Below, in pieces: positions 41,567-51,338 of a DNA stretch of 64,000 bases (position 1 is its first letter; each line of letters opens with the position of its first letter). The DNA comes from CAXBMB01 sp052078155 (GTDB lineage Bacteria; Pseudomonadota; Alphaproteobacteria; Kiloniellales; DSM-21159): NCBI GenBank assembly GCA_052078155.1, contig JBQJBP010000001.1, positions 310,001-374,000 of the forward strand, read 5' to 3'. A program made the translations under genes and the position numbers. Under the pieces are notes generated by a model. It saw only the letters and a program-made list of their open reading frames with translations. It searched no databases and was not told the DNA's origin.

Positions 41567-43726
41567 ATGATTAGGCAGTTTGAACTGGTCGAAAGAGTGA
41601 TGTCCTATGATTCCGGGGCAGACGAAGATCGGCTGAATCGCGCCTATGTCTACGCCATGAAGATGCACGGTACCCAGAAACGGGCATCGGGCGATCCTTA
41701 CTTTTCCCATCCCGTTGAAGTGGCGGGGATTCTGACCGAACTGAAGCTGGACGCTGATTCCATCGTCACTGCTTTGCTGCACGATGTCGTGGAAGACACG
41801 GAAGGCACGCTGCAGGACATTGAGGATCTCTTTGGCAAGGACATTGCCCGGCTGGTTGATGGTGTCACCAAGCTGACCCGTCTGGAGCTGCAGTCCGAAC
41901 AGTCCAAGCACGCAGAGAACTTCCGCAAGCTGCTGCTGGCCATGTCCGATGACATCCGGGTGCTGCTGGTTAAGCTGGCTGACCGTCTGCACAACATGCG
42001 CACGCTGAATTTCGTCAAAGCGGAAGAAAAGCGCCGACGCATTGCCATCGAGACGATGGAGATCTATGCGCCTCTGTCAGAGCGCATTGGTCTCCACCGT
42101 TTCAAGGACGAACTGGAAGACCTGGCCTTTACCCAGATCAACCCCGATGCCCGACACTCCATCATTGAAGGACTGTCATTTCTGCAGGGGTCCGGCAGCG
42201 ACGTGATCGAGCGGGTGATTGCTGAACTGCAGGACAATCTGAAAGAAGACGGCATAGAGGCGACTGTTTCCGGCCGCATCAAGACGCCCTATTCGATCTG
42301 GCGAAAAATGCAAAAGCAGAATGTGGGCTTCAAGCAGCTGGCCGACATCATGGCTTTCCGGGTGATCGTTGAAGATGTGCAGCTGTGCTATCAGGCACTG
42401 GGATCCCTGCACAGCCACTATCAGGTCGTGCCCGGTCGCTTCAAAGATTACATCTCAACCCCGAAACGCAACGGCTACAGCTCATTGCATACAGGGCTTC
42501 TGGGGCCGGAGAAGCAGCGCATTGAGTTGCAGATCCGCACGGTCACCATGCACGAAGTCAATGAGTTCGGGGTGGCCGCCCACTGGAAATACAAACAAAG
42601 CCCCAGCAGCGATGAAAGCCTGCCGCGCGAAGGCCGCCAGTATCGCTGGCTGCGGGAACTGCTGGATATTCTTGAGCATGCGTCAGATCCGGAAGAGTTC
42701 CTGGAACACACCAAGCTGGAGATGTACCAGGATCAGGTCTTCTGCTTTACCCCCAAGGGGGAACTGATTGCCCTGCCCAAGGGGGCAACCCCCATCGACT
42801 TTGCTTACGCTGTGCATTCGGAGGTCGGCAACACCTGTGTCGGCAGCAAGATCAATGGCCGGATGGTGCCGCTGCGCACGCCTCTGCAAAACGGCGATCA
42901 GGTGGAAGTCGTCACTTCCAAGGCCCAGACCCCATCTCCCGACTGGGAGAATTTTGTCGAAACGGGCAAAGCCAAGGCCGCCATTCGGAAGTTCATCCGT
43001 CAGGAACAGCGTGAGCAGTTTGTCAGCCTGGGCAAGCAGATCCTGGAGAGGGCCTTCCGTCAGGAAGGGGCCGAACTGACAGAAAAAGGCCTGGCTGGAT
43101 CCCTGAAGAAGTTCCGCATGGATACGGTGGCTGATCTGCAGGTTTCCGTGGGGCAAGGTCATACCTCTGCCCGTGATGTGGTCTTTGCGGTCTATCCGGG
43201 CCTGCGCGAAGATCAGAAAGCGGCCAAGGTCGTTCCAATTTCAAAGGCCCGCAAGCCGACCAAAGGTCAGGATCATGCCGTCCCCATTCGCGGGCTGATC
43301 CCTGGTATGGCCCTGCATTTTGCACGCTGTTGCCACCCTTTGCCGGGGGACCGGATCGTGGGCATCGTCACGACAGGAAAAGGCGTGACCATCCACACCA
43401 TCGACTGCGATACCCTGGCCTCGTTTCAGGACACCCCTGAACGCTGGGTCGATATCGCCTGGGACGGTCAGGAATCTGACAGCAGCCCCTTCAACGGGCG
43501 CCTGCATCTGGTTGTGGCCAATGAACCTGGCACGCTGGGAACCGTTTCCACAGTTATTGGCAAAGCGGAAGGCAACATCACCAACCTGAAATTCACCAGC
43601 CGTTCCGTTGATTTTTTTGAAATGTTAATCGACTTGGAAGTTACGGATTTGAAACATTTGTCCAATATCATTGCAGCATTGCGCGCGATGCCTCAGATAT
43701 CATCTGTGGAAAGGGCGCGGGGCTGA
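41567..43726 (+). CDS. rsh: Bifunctional (p)ppGpp synthetase/hydrolase (RelA/SpoT homologue)
   Basis: A 719-residue Rel/Spo protein. The HD hydrolase domain has HPVEV, ALLHDVVEDT and KLADRLHNMRTL, with all metal ligands present. The synthetase domain follows at about 230-350 with GRIKTPYSIWRKMQKQ, RFKDYISTPKRNGYSSLHT and ELQIRTVTMHEVNEFGVAAH. TGS (near 390-450) and C-terminal ACT (near 645-719) domains complete the usual order. Because both catalytic domains look intact and the class normally has a single long Rsh, it should both make and degrade (p)ppGpp. The start MIRQFELVERV matches the family's usual N-terminus. It begins 237 bases after the rpoZ terminator. Confidence 0.95.
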   Translation: MIRQFELVERVMSYDSGADEDRLNRAYVYAMKMHGTQKRASGDPYFSHPVEVAGILTELKLDADSIVTALLHDVVEDTEGTLQDIEDLFGKDIARLVDGVTKLTRLELQSEQSKHAENFRKLLLAMSDDIRVLLVKLADRLHNMRTLNFVKAEEKRRRIAIETMEIYAPLSERIGLHRFKDELEDLAFTQINPDARHSIIEGLSFLQGSGSDVIERVIAELQDNLKEDGIEATVSGRIKTPYSIWRKMQKQNVGFKQLADIMAFRVIVEDVQLCYQALGSLHSHYQVVPGRFKDYISTPKRNGYSSLHTGLLGPEKQRIELQIRTVTMHEVNEFGVAAHWKYKQSPSSDESLPREGRQYRWLRELLDILEHASDPEEFLEHTKLEMYQDQVFCFTPKGELIALPKGATPIDFAYAVHSEVGNTCVGSKINGRMVPLRTPLQNGDQVEVVTSKAQTPSPDWENFVETGKAKAAIRKFIRQEQREQFVSLGKQILERAFRQEGAELTEKGLAGSLKKFRMDTVADLQVSVGQGHTSARDVVFAVYPGLREDQKAAKVVPISKARKPTKGQDHAVPIRGLIPGMALHFARCCHPLPGDRIVGIVTTGKGVTIHTIDCDTLASFQDTPERWVDIAWDGQESDSSPFNGRLHLVVANEPGTLGTVSTVIGKAEGNITNLKFTSRSVDFFEMLIDLEVTDLKHLSNIIAALRAMPQISSVERARG

Positions 43727-43819
43727 TGCTATGACGCCGAACCCCAACGTGAGAACGCCCATCTGCTTTTTTGCTACGCGTCTCCTGCGACAGCAGGCTG
43801 TATGAGATTTTGACCGGTA

Positions 43820-44482
43820 ATGCTCTTTAAACGTCGTAAGCCTCAGGAAATGTCCCACCGTCTGGCCGGTTATGTCTGGCCACGGCAGGGGGTCCGGCGT
43901 ACGGCGCAGTATATGGCACACCGGCTGTCACGTATTCCCGGCAGATCTTATTGGATTGCTGCCGGTTTTGCGTCCGGGGCGGCGGCCTCCTTTACGCCCT
44001 TTGTGGGCCTGCATTTTATCCTGGCAGCTCTCCTGGCTCTGGCCGTGCGGGGCAATGTGCTGGCTTCGGCCTTTGGCACCATTGTCGGCAACCCCTGGAC
44101 CTTTCCCTTCATCTGGACCTGGATCTACTTCCTCGGGAACGTGATTTTGGGGCATGAGCATGCCCCTCATGTGATCTTTGAGCATCTTAGTTACGGTCAT
44201 ATCGTGGCCGCCTGGAACAGCGATACCTTCCTGCATGACTTCTTCTGGCCTTTGTTCTGGCCCATGCTGGTGGGGGGACTGCCGTCGGCGGTGGTCGTCT
44301 GGTTTGTTGTCTTCTGGCCGTTGGATAAGATCATTCAGCGCTATCAGATGGCCCGCAGCCATCGCCTGGCCACGGGCAAAAAGGCCAAGGTCGCGCAGGC
44401 TTTTCAGCACGCCCCCGTCTCCGCTTCGTCGGTTCAGGGCAGCAGCGCCCCGCCTTCGGCCAGCAAATCGCCGAGGGACTAG
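43820..44482 (+). CDS. DUF2062 membrane protein
   Basis: A 220-residue protein of the DUF2062 family. After a basic N-terminal region (KRRKPQEMSHRLAG) there are three or four transmembrane segments: SYWIAAGFASGAAASFTPFV, LHFILAALLALAVRGNVLAS, then NPWTFPFIWTWIYFLGNVIL, and a last one near FWPMLVGGLPSAVVVWFVVF. The G-x-x-x-x-F-x-P-F and GNPWT elements are the family signature. The C-terminus is Ser/Ala-rich and cytoplasmic. Function is unknown; in alphaproteobacteria it sits between the rsh and pdxJ-acpS genes, as here. The start is the ATG 93 bases after rsh, without an outstanding ribosome-binding site. Confidence 0.8.
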   Translation: MLFKRRKPQEMSHRLAGYVWPRQGVRRTAQYMAHRLSRIPGRSYWIAAGFASGAAASFTPFVGLHFILAALLALAVRGNVLASAFGTIVGNPWTFPFIWTWIYFLGNVILGHEHAPHVIFEHLSYGHIVAAWNSDTFLHDFFWPLFWPMLVGGLPSAVVVWFVVFWPLDKIIQRYQMARSHRLATGKKAKVAQAFQHAPVSASSVQGSSAPPSASKSPRD

Positions 44483-44789
44483 GCGTCACGCCTCTCTCCT
44501 CTGCGCTGCCAGAGCCGAAATCATTTTCCTGATCATCAGTGAACCCCAGAACCGCGTCTCGGGAAAGGAGGGGGCTGACTAACCGCGTGCCTGACCTTGC
44601 CGGTACTGCAGGGATCCATCACGCGAAATTGGTCTCATCAAAATTTCAAGAAACGGCACTGTTCAGGAGCCAACACTTGCTTTTATCTGTAACCTGACAA
44701 ATCAAAGCAAGCGGGTGTTCGGGCCCGTCGCTTTGATAGGGCAAACATCGGAAAAGACTTCCGGTGCTCTGACGAAAAGGACGGAAAGC
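44483..44789. other. Intergenic region before pdxJ
   Basis: 307 bases with no gene or repeat copy that I can support. It presumably carries the pdxJ promoter; no clear -35/-10 pair is visible. Confidence 0.4.
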
Positions 44790-45572
44790 ATGCTGGCGAA
44801 AGACACATCTACCCTGCGCCTGGGGGTTAACATCGATCACGTTGCAACCATTCGCAACGCCAGGGGTGGCCAGCACCCGGATCCCGTAAAGGCCGCAGTC
44901 CTGGCGCAGCAGGCCGGTGCAGACGGCATCACGGCCCACCTGCGTGAAGACCGCCGCCACATCTCCGACCGCGACATCGAACGCCTGATGGCTGAGATTG
45001 AACTGCCCTTGAACTTTGAGATGGCAGCCACTGATGAAATGCTGAGCATTGCCCTGCGCCATCGGCCGCACGCAGCCTGTATCGTTCCTGAAAAACGGGA
45101 AGAGGTCACGACCGAAGGCGGTCTTGATGTGATTGGTAACTTTGACGCTCTTAAACCGGTGATCGCCCGTCTGAACGACAATGGGTCGCGGGTGTCTCTT
45201 TTCGTTGATCCCGATCCGGCTCAGCTGGAAGCCTCCCATGCCATCGGGGCGCCGGTCGTGGAAATCCACAGTGGGGCTTACTGTGAAGCCTTCCTGGAGG
45301 ATCAGGGTGGTCCGCAGTCTTCTGCTGAACTGGCACGCATTGTCACGGCGGCTGCCAAGGCTGAAGAGCTGGGGCTGGAATGCCATGCTGGTCACGGGTT
45401 GACCTTCGACACCGTCGGGCCCGTTGCGGCCATTGAAAGCATTGTGGAACTCAACATCGGCCACTTCCTGATTGGCGAAGCCATCTTCTCCGGCCTGGAC
45501 AGTTCCATCCGCCGCATGCGTGCCCTGATGGAGCGGTCGCGCCTTGAGGCTGTGGGACAGAAAACAGCCTGA
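44790..45572 (+). CDS. pdxJ: Pyridoxine 5'-phosphate synthase
   Basis: A 260-residue PdxJ. It carries LRLGVNIDHVATIRNARGG at the N-terminus (Asp/His active-site pair), HLREDRRHISDRDI, NFEMAATDEML (catalytic Glu), VSLFVDPD, VVEIHSGAYCEAF and CHAGHGL (His), and ends with ELNIGHFLIGEAIFSGL. It condenses aminoacetone phosphate with deoxyxylulose phosphate in the DXP-dependent vitamin B6 pathway. ATG 44790 is supported by AAAAGGACGG upstream; a 25-codon longer frame is not. It is followed by acpS after 321 bases. Confidence 0.95.
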   Translation: MLAKDTSTLRLGVNIDHVATIRNARGGQHPDPVKAAVLAQQAGADGITAHLREDRRHISDRDIERLMAEIELPLNFEMAATDEMLSIALRHRPHAACIVPEKREEVTTEGGLDVIGNFDALKPVIARLNDNGSRVSLFVDPDPAQLEASHAIGAPVVEIHSGAYCEAFLEDQGGPQSSAELARIVTAAAKAEELGLECHAGHGLTFDTVGPVAAIESIVELNIGHFLIGEAIFSGLDSSIRRMRALMERSRLEAVGQKTA

Positions 45573-45893
45573 GGTCAACTGAGATCAGACAGAGATCTGC
45601 GGTCCTTGGGGGGCAAAGCTATGTCGCCAACCAGAGACCGCTGACTTTCCGGACCAACAATATTTGTTCAAAATGGGGTGGGGTGCCGCGGGCGCTTCGC
45701 TCCATTTTGCGTTTGCGGGACCGCTTTGGGGCAGGTTCGCTGCAAGCAGACGCGCTTGCGCTTGGAACCAAACCGATATCATCCTCAAAAAACACTCTCA
45801 TCCTCTAAAACACTCTTGGGCGCTTTTCGCTTCAAGAGCTGTTAGGCTGTGTTTCCCTTTAACCCGAGTAGTTTCTAGTGGGAGGTCTTGTCT
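45573..45893. other. pdxJ-acpS gap with a possible repeat remnant
   Basis: No gene. CATCCTCTAAAACACT near 45790 and GGGCGCTTTTCGCTT near 45818 look like a degraded minus-strand copy of the dispersed repeat (TTTTAGAGGATG and GCGCAAAGC), but too short to be sure. Confidence 0.35.
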
Positions 45894-46313
45894 GTGATAC
45901 TTGGAATTGGTCAGGATCTGATGGATATCCGGCGCATTGAACGGACGTTGACACGCTTTGGTGATCGCTTCACCCATCGGGTTTTTACGGAGGTTGAGCG
46001 GACCAAGAGTGATCGGCGTTACCAGCGCGCTGCCAGTTACGCCAAGCGCTTTGCAGCAAAAGAAGCCGCCGCAAAGGCTTTAGGGACCGGGGTGCCGCGA
46101 CGTGGGGTGCACTGGCAACACATCGGGGTGGTCAATCTGCCGACAGGGCAGCCAACGCTCGCTCTGACCGGCGGGGCTGCCAAGCGGCTGGCAGAGATGA
46201 CGCCAGAGGGCATGGAAGCGCAGGTTAACATCACCATCACGGATGATTACCCCCACGCACAGGCTTTGGTGATCATTTCTGCGGTCCCCCTCGGGCAAGG
46301 TCTGCCTGGTTAG
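45894..46313 (+). CDS. acpS: Holo-[acyl-carrier-protein] synthase
   Basis: A 139-residue AcpS. ILGIGQDLMDIRRIERTL carries the magnesium-binding Asp, and YAKRFAAKEAAAKALGTG the catalytic Glu/Lys motif (F-A-x-K-E-A-x-x-K-A). It transfers 4'-phosphopantetheine from CoA to acyl carrier protein. The start is decided by the ribosome-binding site: GGAGG at 45881-45885 is eight bases before the GTG at 45894 but only two before the TTG at 45888. It stands before lepB with a 319-base gap. Confidence 0.92.
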   Translation: MILGIGQDLMDIRRIERTLTRFGDRFTHRVFTEVERTKSDRRYQRAASYAKRFAAKEAAAKALGTGVPRRGVHWQHIGVVNLPTGQPTLALTGGAAKRLAEMTPEGMEAQVNITITDDYPHAQALVIISAVPLGQGLPG

Positions 46314-46632
46314 AAGCCTTTTGCGCTTCGAGAAATCCCTTGGACAGTCTTCTGAACCCCTGAAGCCAGGGGCAAAGGTCGCGTGTCATCACCTCACGGG
46401 TTTCCATGAACCGGATTTGGTTCCAGGAACGCAGAAGCGCAGCTAACCGTCCTTACTGACGCTCTTGTGCTGCGAACTTGCTATCGCGGTGCTTTACGCG
46501 GGGCAGGTGGCGAGGTATCAAAGCCCTTCGGGCTTGAACCCCGCTCTGTGTCTTTTTTCGCTTTGAGGAATTGAAGCGGGTGGGGCGCGTGAGTCTCCCC
46601 TCTATCTAGATGAAAAAGTCAGGCAATTCTTG
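46314..46632. other. acpS-lepB intergenic region
   Basis: 319 bases with no gene. CCTTTTGCGCTTCGAG at the left end is reminiscent of the repeat core but too short to call. A promoter for lepB-rnc-era is expected here but not obvious. Confidence 0.35.
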
Positions 46633-47373
46633 ATGAGCAGCGTGCCCAGCAGCAAGAGCGAAGAAGGCGGTTGGATGGAAACGATCCGGACCGTGGTTTA
46701 TGCGGTTTTGATCGCCCTGGTGATGCGGACCTTCGCCTACGAGCCCTTTTCAATTCCCTCCGGCTCCATGCTGCCAACGCTGGAAATCGGCGACTATCTT
46801 TTCGTTTCCAAGTACAGTTATGGTTATTCCAAGCATTCCTTCCCGTTCAGTGCAGCCCCCATTGAAGGGCGCATTCTGGGGGGCAAGCAGCCGGTAGAGC
46901 AGGGGGATGTCATTGTCTTCAAGCTGCCCAGCGACAACAGCACCGACTACATCAAACGGGCCATTGGTCTGCCGGGGGATACGGTTCAGGTCATCCGCGG
47001 GCGGCTCTACATCAATGGCCGCATCGTAAAGCGCAAGGAAGTCGGCAAGCTGACCAACGGCTATCAGACGGTCACCCAGTATGAAGAAACGCTGCCCAAT
47101 GGGGTTAAGCACATGATCTGGGAGAACGCCGACACCAACGCCTATGACAACACCCGGCTCTATACTGTTCCTGAAGGTCACTATTTCTTTATGGGTGACA
47201 ACCGTGACAACAGCCTGGACAGCCGGGCGAAAGTCGGTTTTGTCCCTCTGGAAAACCTGGTGGGTCGTGCGGATGTGATATTCTTCTCGCACAATGACCA
47301 GGCCAGCCTGTTCCAGCCCTGGACCTGGCCCGCTGGGATCCGGTGGGAGCGCTTGTTCAATGGCATCGACTAA
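46633..47373 (+). CDS. lepB: Signal peptidase I
   Basis: A 246-residue inner-membrane serine protease. One N-terminal transmembrane helix (TIRTVVYAVLIALVMRTFAY) leads to the catalytic Ser45 in EPFSIPSGSMLPTLEIGD, and Lys108 in DYIKRAIGLPGD is the general base. GDNRDNSLDSRAKVGFVPLE is box E. It removes signal peptides from exported proteins. ATG 46633 is preferred over the adjacent upstream TTG. The 3' end overlaps rnc by 14 bases, the conserved lepB-rnc-era order. Confidence 0.95.
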   Translation: MSSVPSSKSEEGGWMETIRTVVYAVLIALVMRTFAYEPFSIPSGSMLPTLEIGDYLFVSKYSYGYSKHSFPFSAAPIEGRILGGKQPVEQGDVIVFKLPSDNSTDYIKRAIGLPGDTVQVIRGRLYINGRIVKRKEVGKLTNGYQTVTQYEETLPNGVKHMIWENADTNAYDNTRLYTVPEGHYFFMGDNRDNSLDSRAKVGFVPLENLVGRADVIFFSHNDQASLFQPWTWPAGIRWERLFNGID

Positions 47374-48109
47374 AAAGTCCGGCCTCAAGGAACTGCCCAA
47401 AGGCCTGGCACCGCTGGCCGGATCACTGCCACATACCTTTGCACGGCCTCAGTTTCTGGTTGATGCGCTGACCCATTCCAGCAAAGCCAAAGCCCGCGAT
47501 CGTTCTTATGAGCGGCTGGAGTTCCTGGGGGACCGGGTCCTTGGTCTGGTGGTCGCAGAGATGCTGTTTCTGCGCTTCGATACCGAACCGGAAGGGGCGC
47601 TGGCCAAACGGCATGCGGCGCTGGTTCGGCGGGAAACTCTGGCCGGTGTTGCCAATAAGCTGAAACTGGGGAAGTACCTGTCCTTGTCTCCGGGTGAAGA
47701 AGAGGGTGGGGGGCGTGAAAACCCGGCCATCCTGGCAGATGCGTGTGAAGCTGTGATCGGGGCTCTGTATCTGGACGGCGGACTGGATGTTGCCCGCATT
47801 TTGGTGGAAGACCATTGGACCGCCCTGATTGAAGCGGATCTGACCCCTCCTCAGGACAACAAGACCAGCCTGCAGGAATGGGCGCAGGGGCGCGGCAAAG
47901 CCCTGCCGCGGTACGAAATCGCTTCCCAAAGCGGGCCGGCCCATGATCCGGAGTTTGTCATCCGGGTGACAGTCGAAGGCGAAACGCCCATGGAAGGCAA
48001 AGGCAAGAGCAAGAGGGCGGCAGAGCAACTGGCCGCCGGTAAGTTGTTGACGGCCCTCAAAGCCAGCCAGAAAGGCGCTGGGCCGCAAAGTAAGGAAGGT
48101 AAAGCATGA
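47360..48109 (+). CDS. rnc: Ribonuclease III
   Basis: A 249-residue RNase III. The catalytic domain has HSSKAKARDRSYERLEFLGDRVLGLVVAE (the signature with Glu/Asp metal ligands) and ILADACEAVIGALYLDGG with the catalytic Asp and Glu. The C-terminal double-stranded-RNA-binding domain starts near residue 170 (NKTSLQEWAQGRGKALPRYEI) and ends GKGKSKRAAEQLAAGKLL. It processes rRNA and cleaves double-stranded RNA. The ATG at 47360 lies in the end of lepB with GGGAG upstream. Its stop overlaps the era start by four bases. Confidence 0.95.
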   Translation: MASTKKSGLKELPKGLAPLAGSLPHTFARPQFLVDALTHSSKAKARDRSYERLEFLGDRVLGLVVAEMLFLRFDTEPEGALAKRHAALVRRETLAGVANKLKLGKYLSLSPGEEEGGGRENPAILADACEAVIGALYLDGGLDVARILVEDHWTALIEADLTPPQDNKTSLQEWAQGRGKALPRYEIASQSGPAHDPEFVIRVTVEGETPMEGKGKSKRAAEQLAAGKLLTALKASQKGAGPQSKEGKA

Positions 48110-49005
48110 CGAGTCGTTGTGGCGTCGTTGCGCTGGTGGGGGCCCCCAATGCGGGCAAGTCCACCCTGTTGAATCAAGCCATTGGCACCAAAATCTCCAT
48201 TGTCACCCACAAGGTGCAGACCACCCGCACGCGCATCCGTGGTGTGGCTCTGGATGGGGACAGTCAGATCGTGTTCGTGGACACACCGGGCATTTTCAAG
48301 AACCCCAAGCGGCGCCTGGAAAGGGCCATGGTGGGGGCGGCCTGGCAGGCCATCGAAGATGCGGACATCACGGTTTTGCTGCATGACGTCAATAAGGACG
48401 TCATTGACGAGAAGACAACGGAACTGGTGTCAGAGATCCAAACCAAAACGAAGAAGTTGGTGTTGGCTCTGAACAAAGTCGATGATGTTCGCCCCGAGAT
48501 GCTGTTGGCGCTGGTCGACAAGTTCAAAGACCTGGCTGATTTCCAGCAGATTTTCATGATCTCTGCCCTGAAGGGGGACGGCGTTCAGGATCTGGTGTCT
48601 TTCCTGGCCAAAGAAGTGTCAGAAGGCCCCTGGCTCTACCCGGAAGACCAGCTGTCAGACCTGCCCATGCGTCTCGTGGCGGCAGAAATCACCCGTGAGA
48701 AACTCTTCCTGATGCTGCATCAGGAATTGCCTTATTCTCTGGCCGTGGAAACGGACAGCTGGGAAGCCTTCGACAATGGCTCTGTGAAGATCAATCAGAC
48801 CATCTATGTGGAGCGCGATGCCCAGAAGAAGATTGCCGTGGGTGCAGGGGGCAAAACCATCCGGACGGTGCGTGAGCAAAGCCAGAAAGAGCTGGAAGCC
48901 ATGCTGGACACCAAGGTGCATCTCTTTTTGTTCGTGAAAGTGCGTGAGCGCTGGGTTGATGACCCCGACCGCTATCGGGAATGGGGACTGGATTACAACG
49001 CTTGA
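48106..49005 (+). CDS. era: GTPase Era
   Basis: A 299-residue Era. G1 is VALVGAPNAGKSTLLN, G2 Thr lies in VQTTRTRI, G3 is VDTPGI, G4 is NKVDD and G5 is SALKGDGV. The C-terminal KH domain (after residue 200) contains INQTIYVERDAQKKIAVGAGG followed by KTIRTVREQ, the GxxG-type loop that binds the 3' end of 16S rRNA. Era assists 30S maturation. The ATG overlaps the rnc stop (ATGA), so the two are translationally coupled. Confidence 0.97.
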   Translation: MTSRCGVVALVGAPNAGKSTLLNQAIGTKISIVTHKVQTTRTRIRGVALDGDSQIVFVDTPGIFKNPKRRLERAMVGAAWQAIEDADITVLLHDVNKDVIDEKTTELVSEIQTKTKKLVLALNKVDDVRPEMLLALVDKFKDLADFQQIFMISALKGDGVQDLVSFLAKEVSEGPWLYPEDQLSDLPMRLVAAEITREKLFLMLHQELPYSLAVETDSWEAFDNGSVKINQTIYVERDAQKKIAVGAGGKTIRTVREQSQKELEAMLDTKVHLFLFVKVRERWVDDPDRYREWGLDYNA

Positions 49006-49129
49006 CCCGAAAGACCGACTGGCCCTGTGGCAGGGACGTTCTCAGCGTAACGCCAGGGGATGGTTCACTGGAATGAGGGCGCCACTTTTGGCTGTCAGGT
49101 AATGCTGAGGCTGGTGTGAGGGAGGAAAA

Positions 49130-49876
49130 ATGATCGAGTGGAGCGATGACGCCCTCGTGCTGTCCACCCGACCTCATGGCGAAAATGGTGCATTGGTTCA
49201 GTTGCTGACCCGGGAGAAAGGCCGTCATGCCGGGATGGTTCGTGGCGGCCAGGGGCGTCAGCAGCGGCCCGTTCTGCAGATCGGCAACCAGGTCATGGCA
49301 ACCTGGAAAGCCCGGCTTTCTGATCATCTGGGAACCTATAGTCTGGAACTCACCCAGGGGCATGCTGCACGCTTCTTGGACGACCCCGCCCGCCTGTCTG
49401 CCTTGACCTCGGCGGCTGCGCTCTGCGACAGCCTCCTGCCGGAGAGAGAGCCTCATCCGGCCTGCTATGAAGGATTGGTGGCGCTGATCGATGCTCTGTC
49501 CGGTGAAAGCTGGGCGGAAATCTACATTCACTGGGAACTTCTGTTGTTACGGGAGTTGGGTTTCGGCTTGAATCTGGAGGACTGCGCGGCTGGCGGAGAT
49601 AACTCTCAACTGGCTTACGTATCGCCTAAAAGTGGCCGGGCTGTCTCACTTGCCGCCGGTGAACCCTACCGGGATCGCCTCCTGCCGCTGCCCCCTTTTC
49701 TGGTCGGACTGTCCGCGGGGGGAGAGGACGAAGTGGCACAGGGCCTGCGCTTGACAGGCTATTTCCTGGAGCGGCATCTTTTCCACCCCCGCGATAAGGA
49801 GCTGCCTGCATCCCGGCAAAGGCTGCAACAGCGCTTCCCCGCGTCCGGACCACACCACGACACGACAGCAACATAA
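49130..49876 (+). CDS. recO: DNA repair protein RecO
   Basis: A 248-residue RecO. The N-terminal OB-fold reads IEWSDDALVLSTRPHGENGALVQLLTREKGRHAGMVRGG. The helical C-terminal domain contains WAEIYIHWELLLLRELGFGLNLEDCAAGG, without the extra zinc cysteines of some homologues, and LRLTGYFLERHLF. It loads RecA on gaps as part of the RecFOR system. AGGGAGG lies nine bases before the ATG. It follows era with a 124-base gap. Confidence 0.93.
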   Translation: MIEWSDDALVLSTRPHGENGALVQLLTREKGRHAGMVRGGQGRQQRPVLQIGNQVMATWKARLSDHLGTYSLELTQGHAARFLDDPARLSALTSAAALCDSLLPEREPHPACYEGLVALIDALSGESWAEIYIHWELLLLRELGFGLNLEDCAAGGDNSQLAYVSPKSGRAVSLAAGEPYRDRLLPLPPFLVGLSAGGEDEVAQGLRLTGYFLERHLFHPRDKELPASRQRLQQRFPASGPHHDTTAT

Positions 49877-49888
49877 AGAACACTCCCT

Positions 49889-51160
49889 ATGACGCCTGAA
49901 AAAAGTGATCCTTCCTCTGACAAGAAACACATTGTGGTCGTCGGGGCCGGTTTTGTGGGTCTGTCTACCGCCCTCTATCTCCTGAAGGACGGCTATCGGG
50001 TGACGATTGTGGACCGGGAAGGGCCGGGCAGCGGTGCGTCTTTTGGCAATGCCTCCGTTTTTGCTGTGGATGCGGTGGCACCGGTTGCCATGCCGGGCAT
50101 TCTCTCCAAAGTCCCCAAGATGATGACTGATCCGCTCAGCCCGCTGGCCGTGCGCTGGTCCTATCTTCCCAAGCTCGCCCCCTGGCTGCTGCAGTTCATC
50201 GCCGCCAGCAGTCCCAAACGGGTAGAGGCCATTACGGCGTCTCTGGCGTTGCTGATGAAGGGCAGTCTGGAAGCCTATGAAGCGCTGCTGAGCAAGGAAG
50301 CCGCTGCCAAGCACATCATCAAACGTGGCTGGATTGGCGCTTACACCACAAAAGAAGGTCTGGCCGGGGCGAAATCCTATCATGACCTGCAGCGGCGTCA
50401 CGGTTGCCAGCTGGAGGTGCTCAGCCCCGAGGAACTGTTCCAGCTGGAACCAGCCCTCAACCGGGATCTGGCCGGTGGTGTGCTCTATCCCAACACCTCC
50501 CATTGCATTGAGCCCTATGGCTTTTGTCAGCTTCTGGCAGAGTCTGCTTTTGCTCAGGGGGCCACACTTGAGCTTGCCGAAGCCAAGGGGGTTGAGCGGG
50601 AAGGCCAGCTTGTGACGGCTTTGATCACCGACAAAGGCAAGATTGCCTGTGACGGTCTGGTGGTGGCTGCCGGGGCCTGGTCGGGTCCCTTGTCCAAAGC
50701 CATTGGCGCCCCCACACCGCTGGATACGGAGCGGGGCTATCATCTGACCATTCAGGACCCGGGTGTTTCCCTGTCGCGGCCCGTTTATTCCACCCAGTAT
50801 GGCTTTGCCATGACACCGCTGGAGCAGGGCTTCCGGCTGGCAGGAACGGTGGAGCTGGGGGGATTGAACGCTGCCCCTAACTGGAAACGGGCGGAACAGC
50901 TGGTCGCCCGTGCCAAACTGTTTTTGCCGGACCTGGACGACAGCAAGCGGGAACGCTGGATGGGATATCGTCCCTCCATGCCTGATTCCCTGCCGGTGAT
51001 TTCAGTCAGTCCCGAGATGAAAAACGCCTGGATGGGCTATGGCCACGGTCACGTGGGTCTGACGCTGGGCGCACGGACGGGGGCTTTGATTTCAGACCTC
51101 GTTGCCGGGCGCGACAGCGGTCTGGACATGTCTGCTTACAGCGCCAGCCGCTTTTCCTGA
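49889..51160 (+). CDS. FAD-dependent amino-acid oxidase/dehydrogenase (DadA-like)
   Basis: A 423-residue FAD enzyme of the DAO superfamily. The N-terminal nucleotide-binding motif is HIVVVGAGFVGLSTALYLLKDG, with an acidic residue ending the second strand (VDREGPGSGASFGNA). GLVVAAGAWSGPLSKAIG and the C-terminal YGHGHVGLTLGARTG complete FAD binding, and ERGYHL is the family's substrate-side loop. It resembles DadA, which deaminates D-amino acids at the membrane. The substrate is not fixed by sequence; a sarcosine- or proline-type oxidase is possible. The gene starts 12 bases after recO, so it is probably on that transcript, although it has no repair role. Confidence 0.82.
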   Translation: MTPEKSDPSSDKKHIVVVGAGFVGLSTALYLLKDGYRVTIVDREGPGSGASFGNASVFAVDAVAPVAMPGILSKVPKMMTDPLSPLAVRWSYLPKLAPWLLQFIAASSPKRVEAITASLALLMKGSLEAYEALLSKEAAAKHIIKRGWIGAYTTKEGLAGAKSYHDLQRRHGCQLEVLSPEELFQLEPALNRDLAGGVLYPNTSHCIEPYGFCQLLAESAFAQGATLELAEAKGVEREGQLVTALITDKGKIACDGLVVAAGAWSGPLSKAIGAPTPLDTERGYHLTIQDPGVSLSRPVYSTQYGFAMTPLEQGFRLAGTVELGGLNAAPNWKRAEQLVARAKLFLPDLDDSKRERWMGYRPSMPDSLPVISVSPEMKNAWMGYGHGHVGLTLGARTGALISDLVAGRDSGLDMSAYSASRFS

Positions 51161-51338
51161 TCCAAGAGTGCAAAATGGGCAGCACTCCACAAAGCTATCC
51201 ACATCAGGGGGTCTATCTTTGCCTTGCAGGGAGTGGTTTTGCCCCAGCCATTGTGATATCTAAAGGACCCACCTACCAGATGTCGTGAATCGACCGACTC
51301 CGACATTTTTTCAGTGTTTGATGATTTCCAGGGAATAG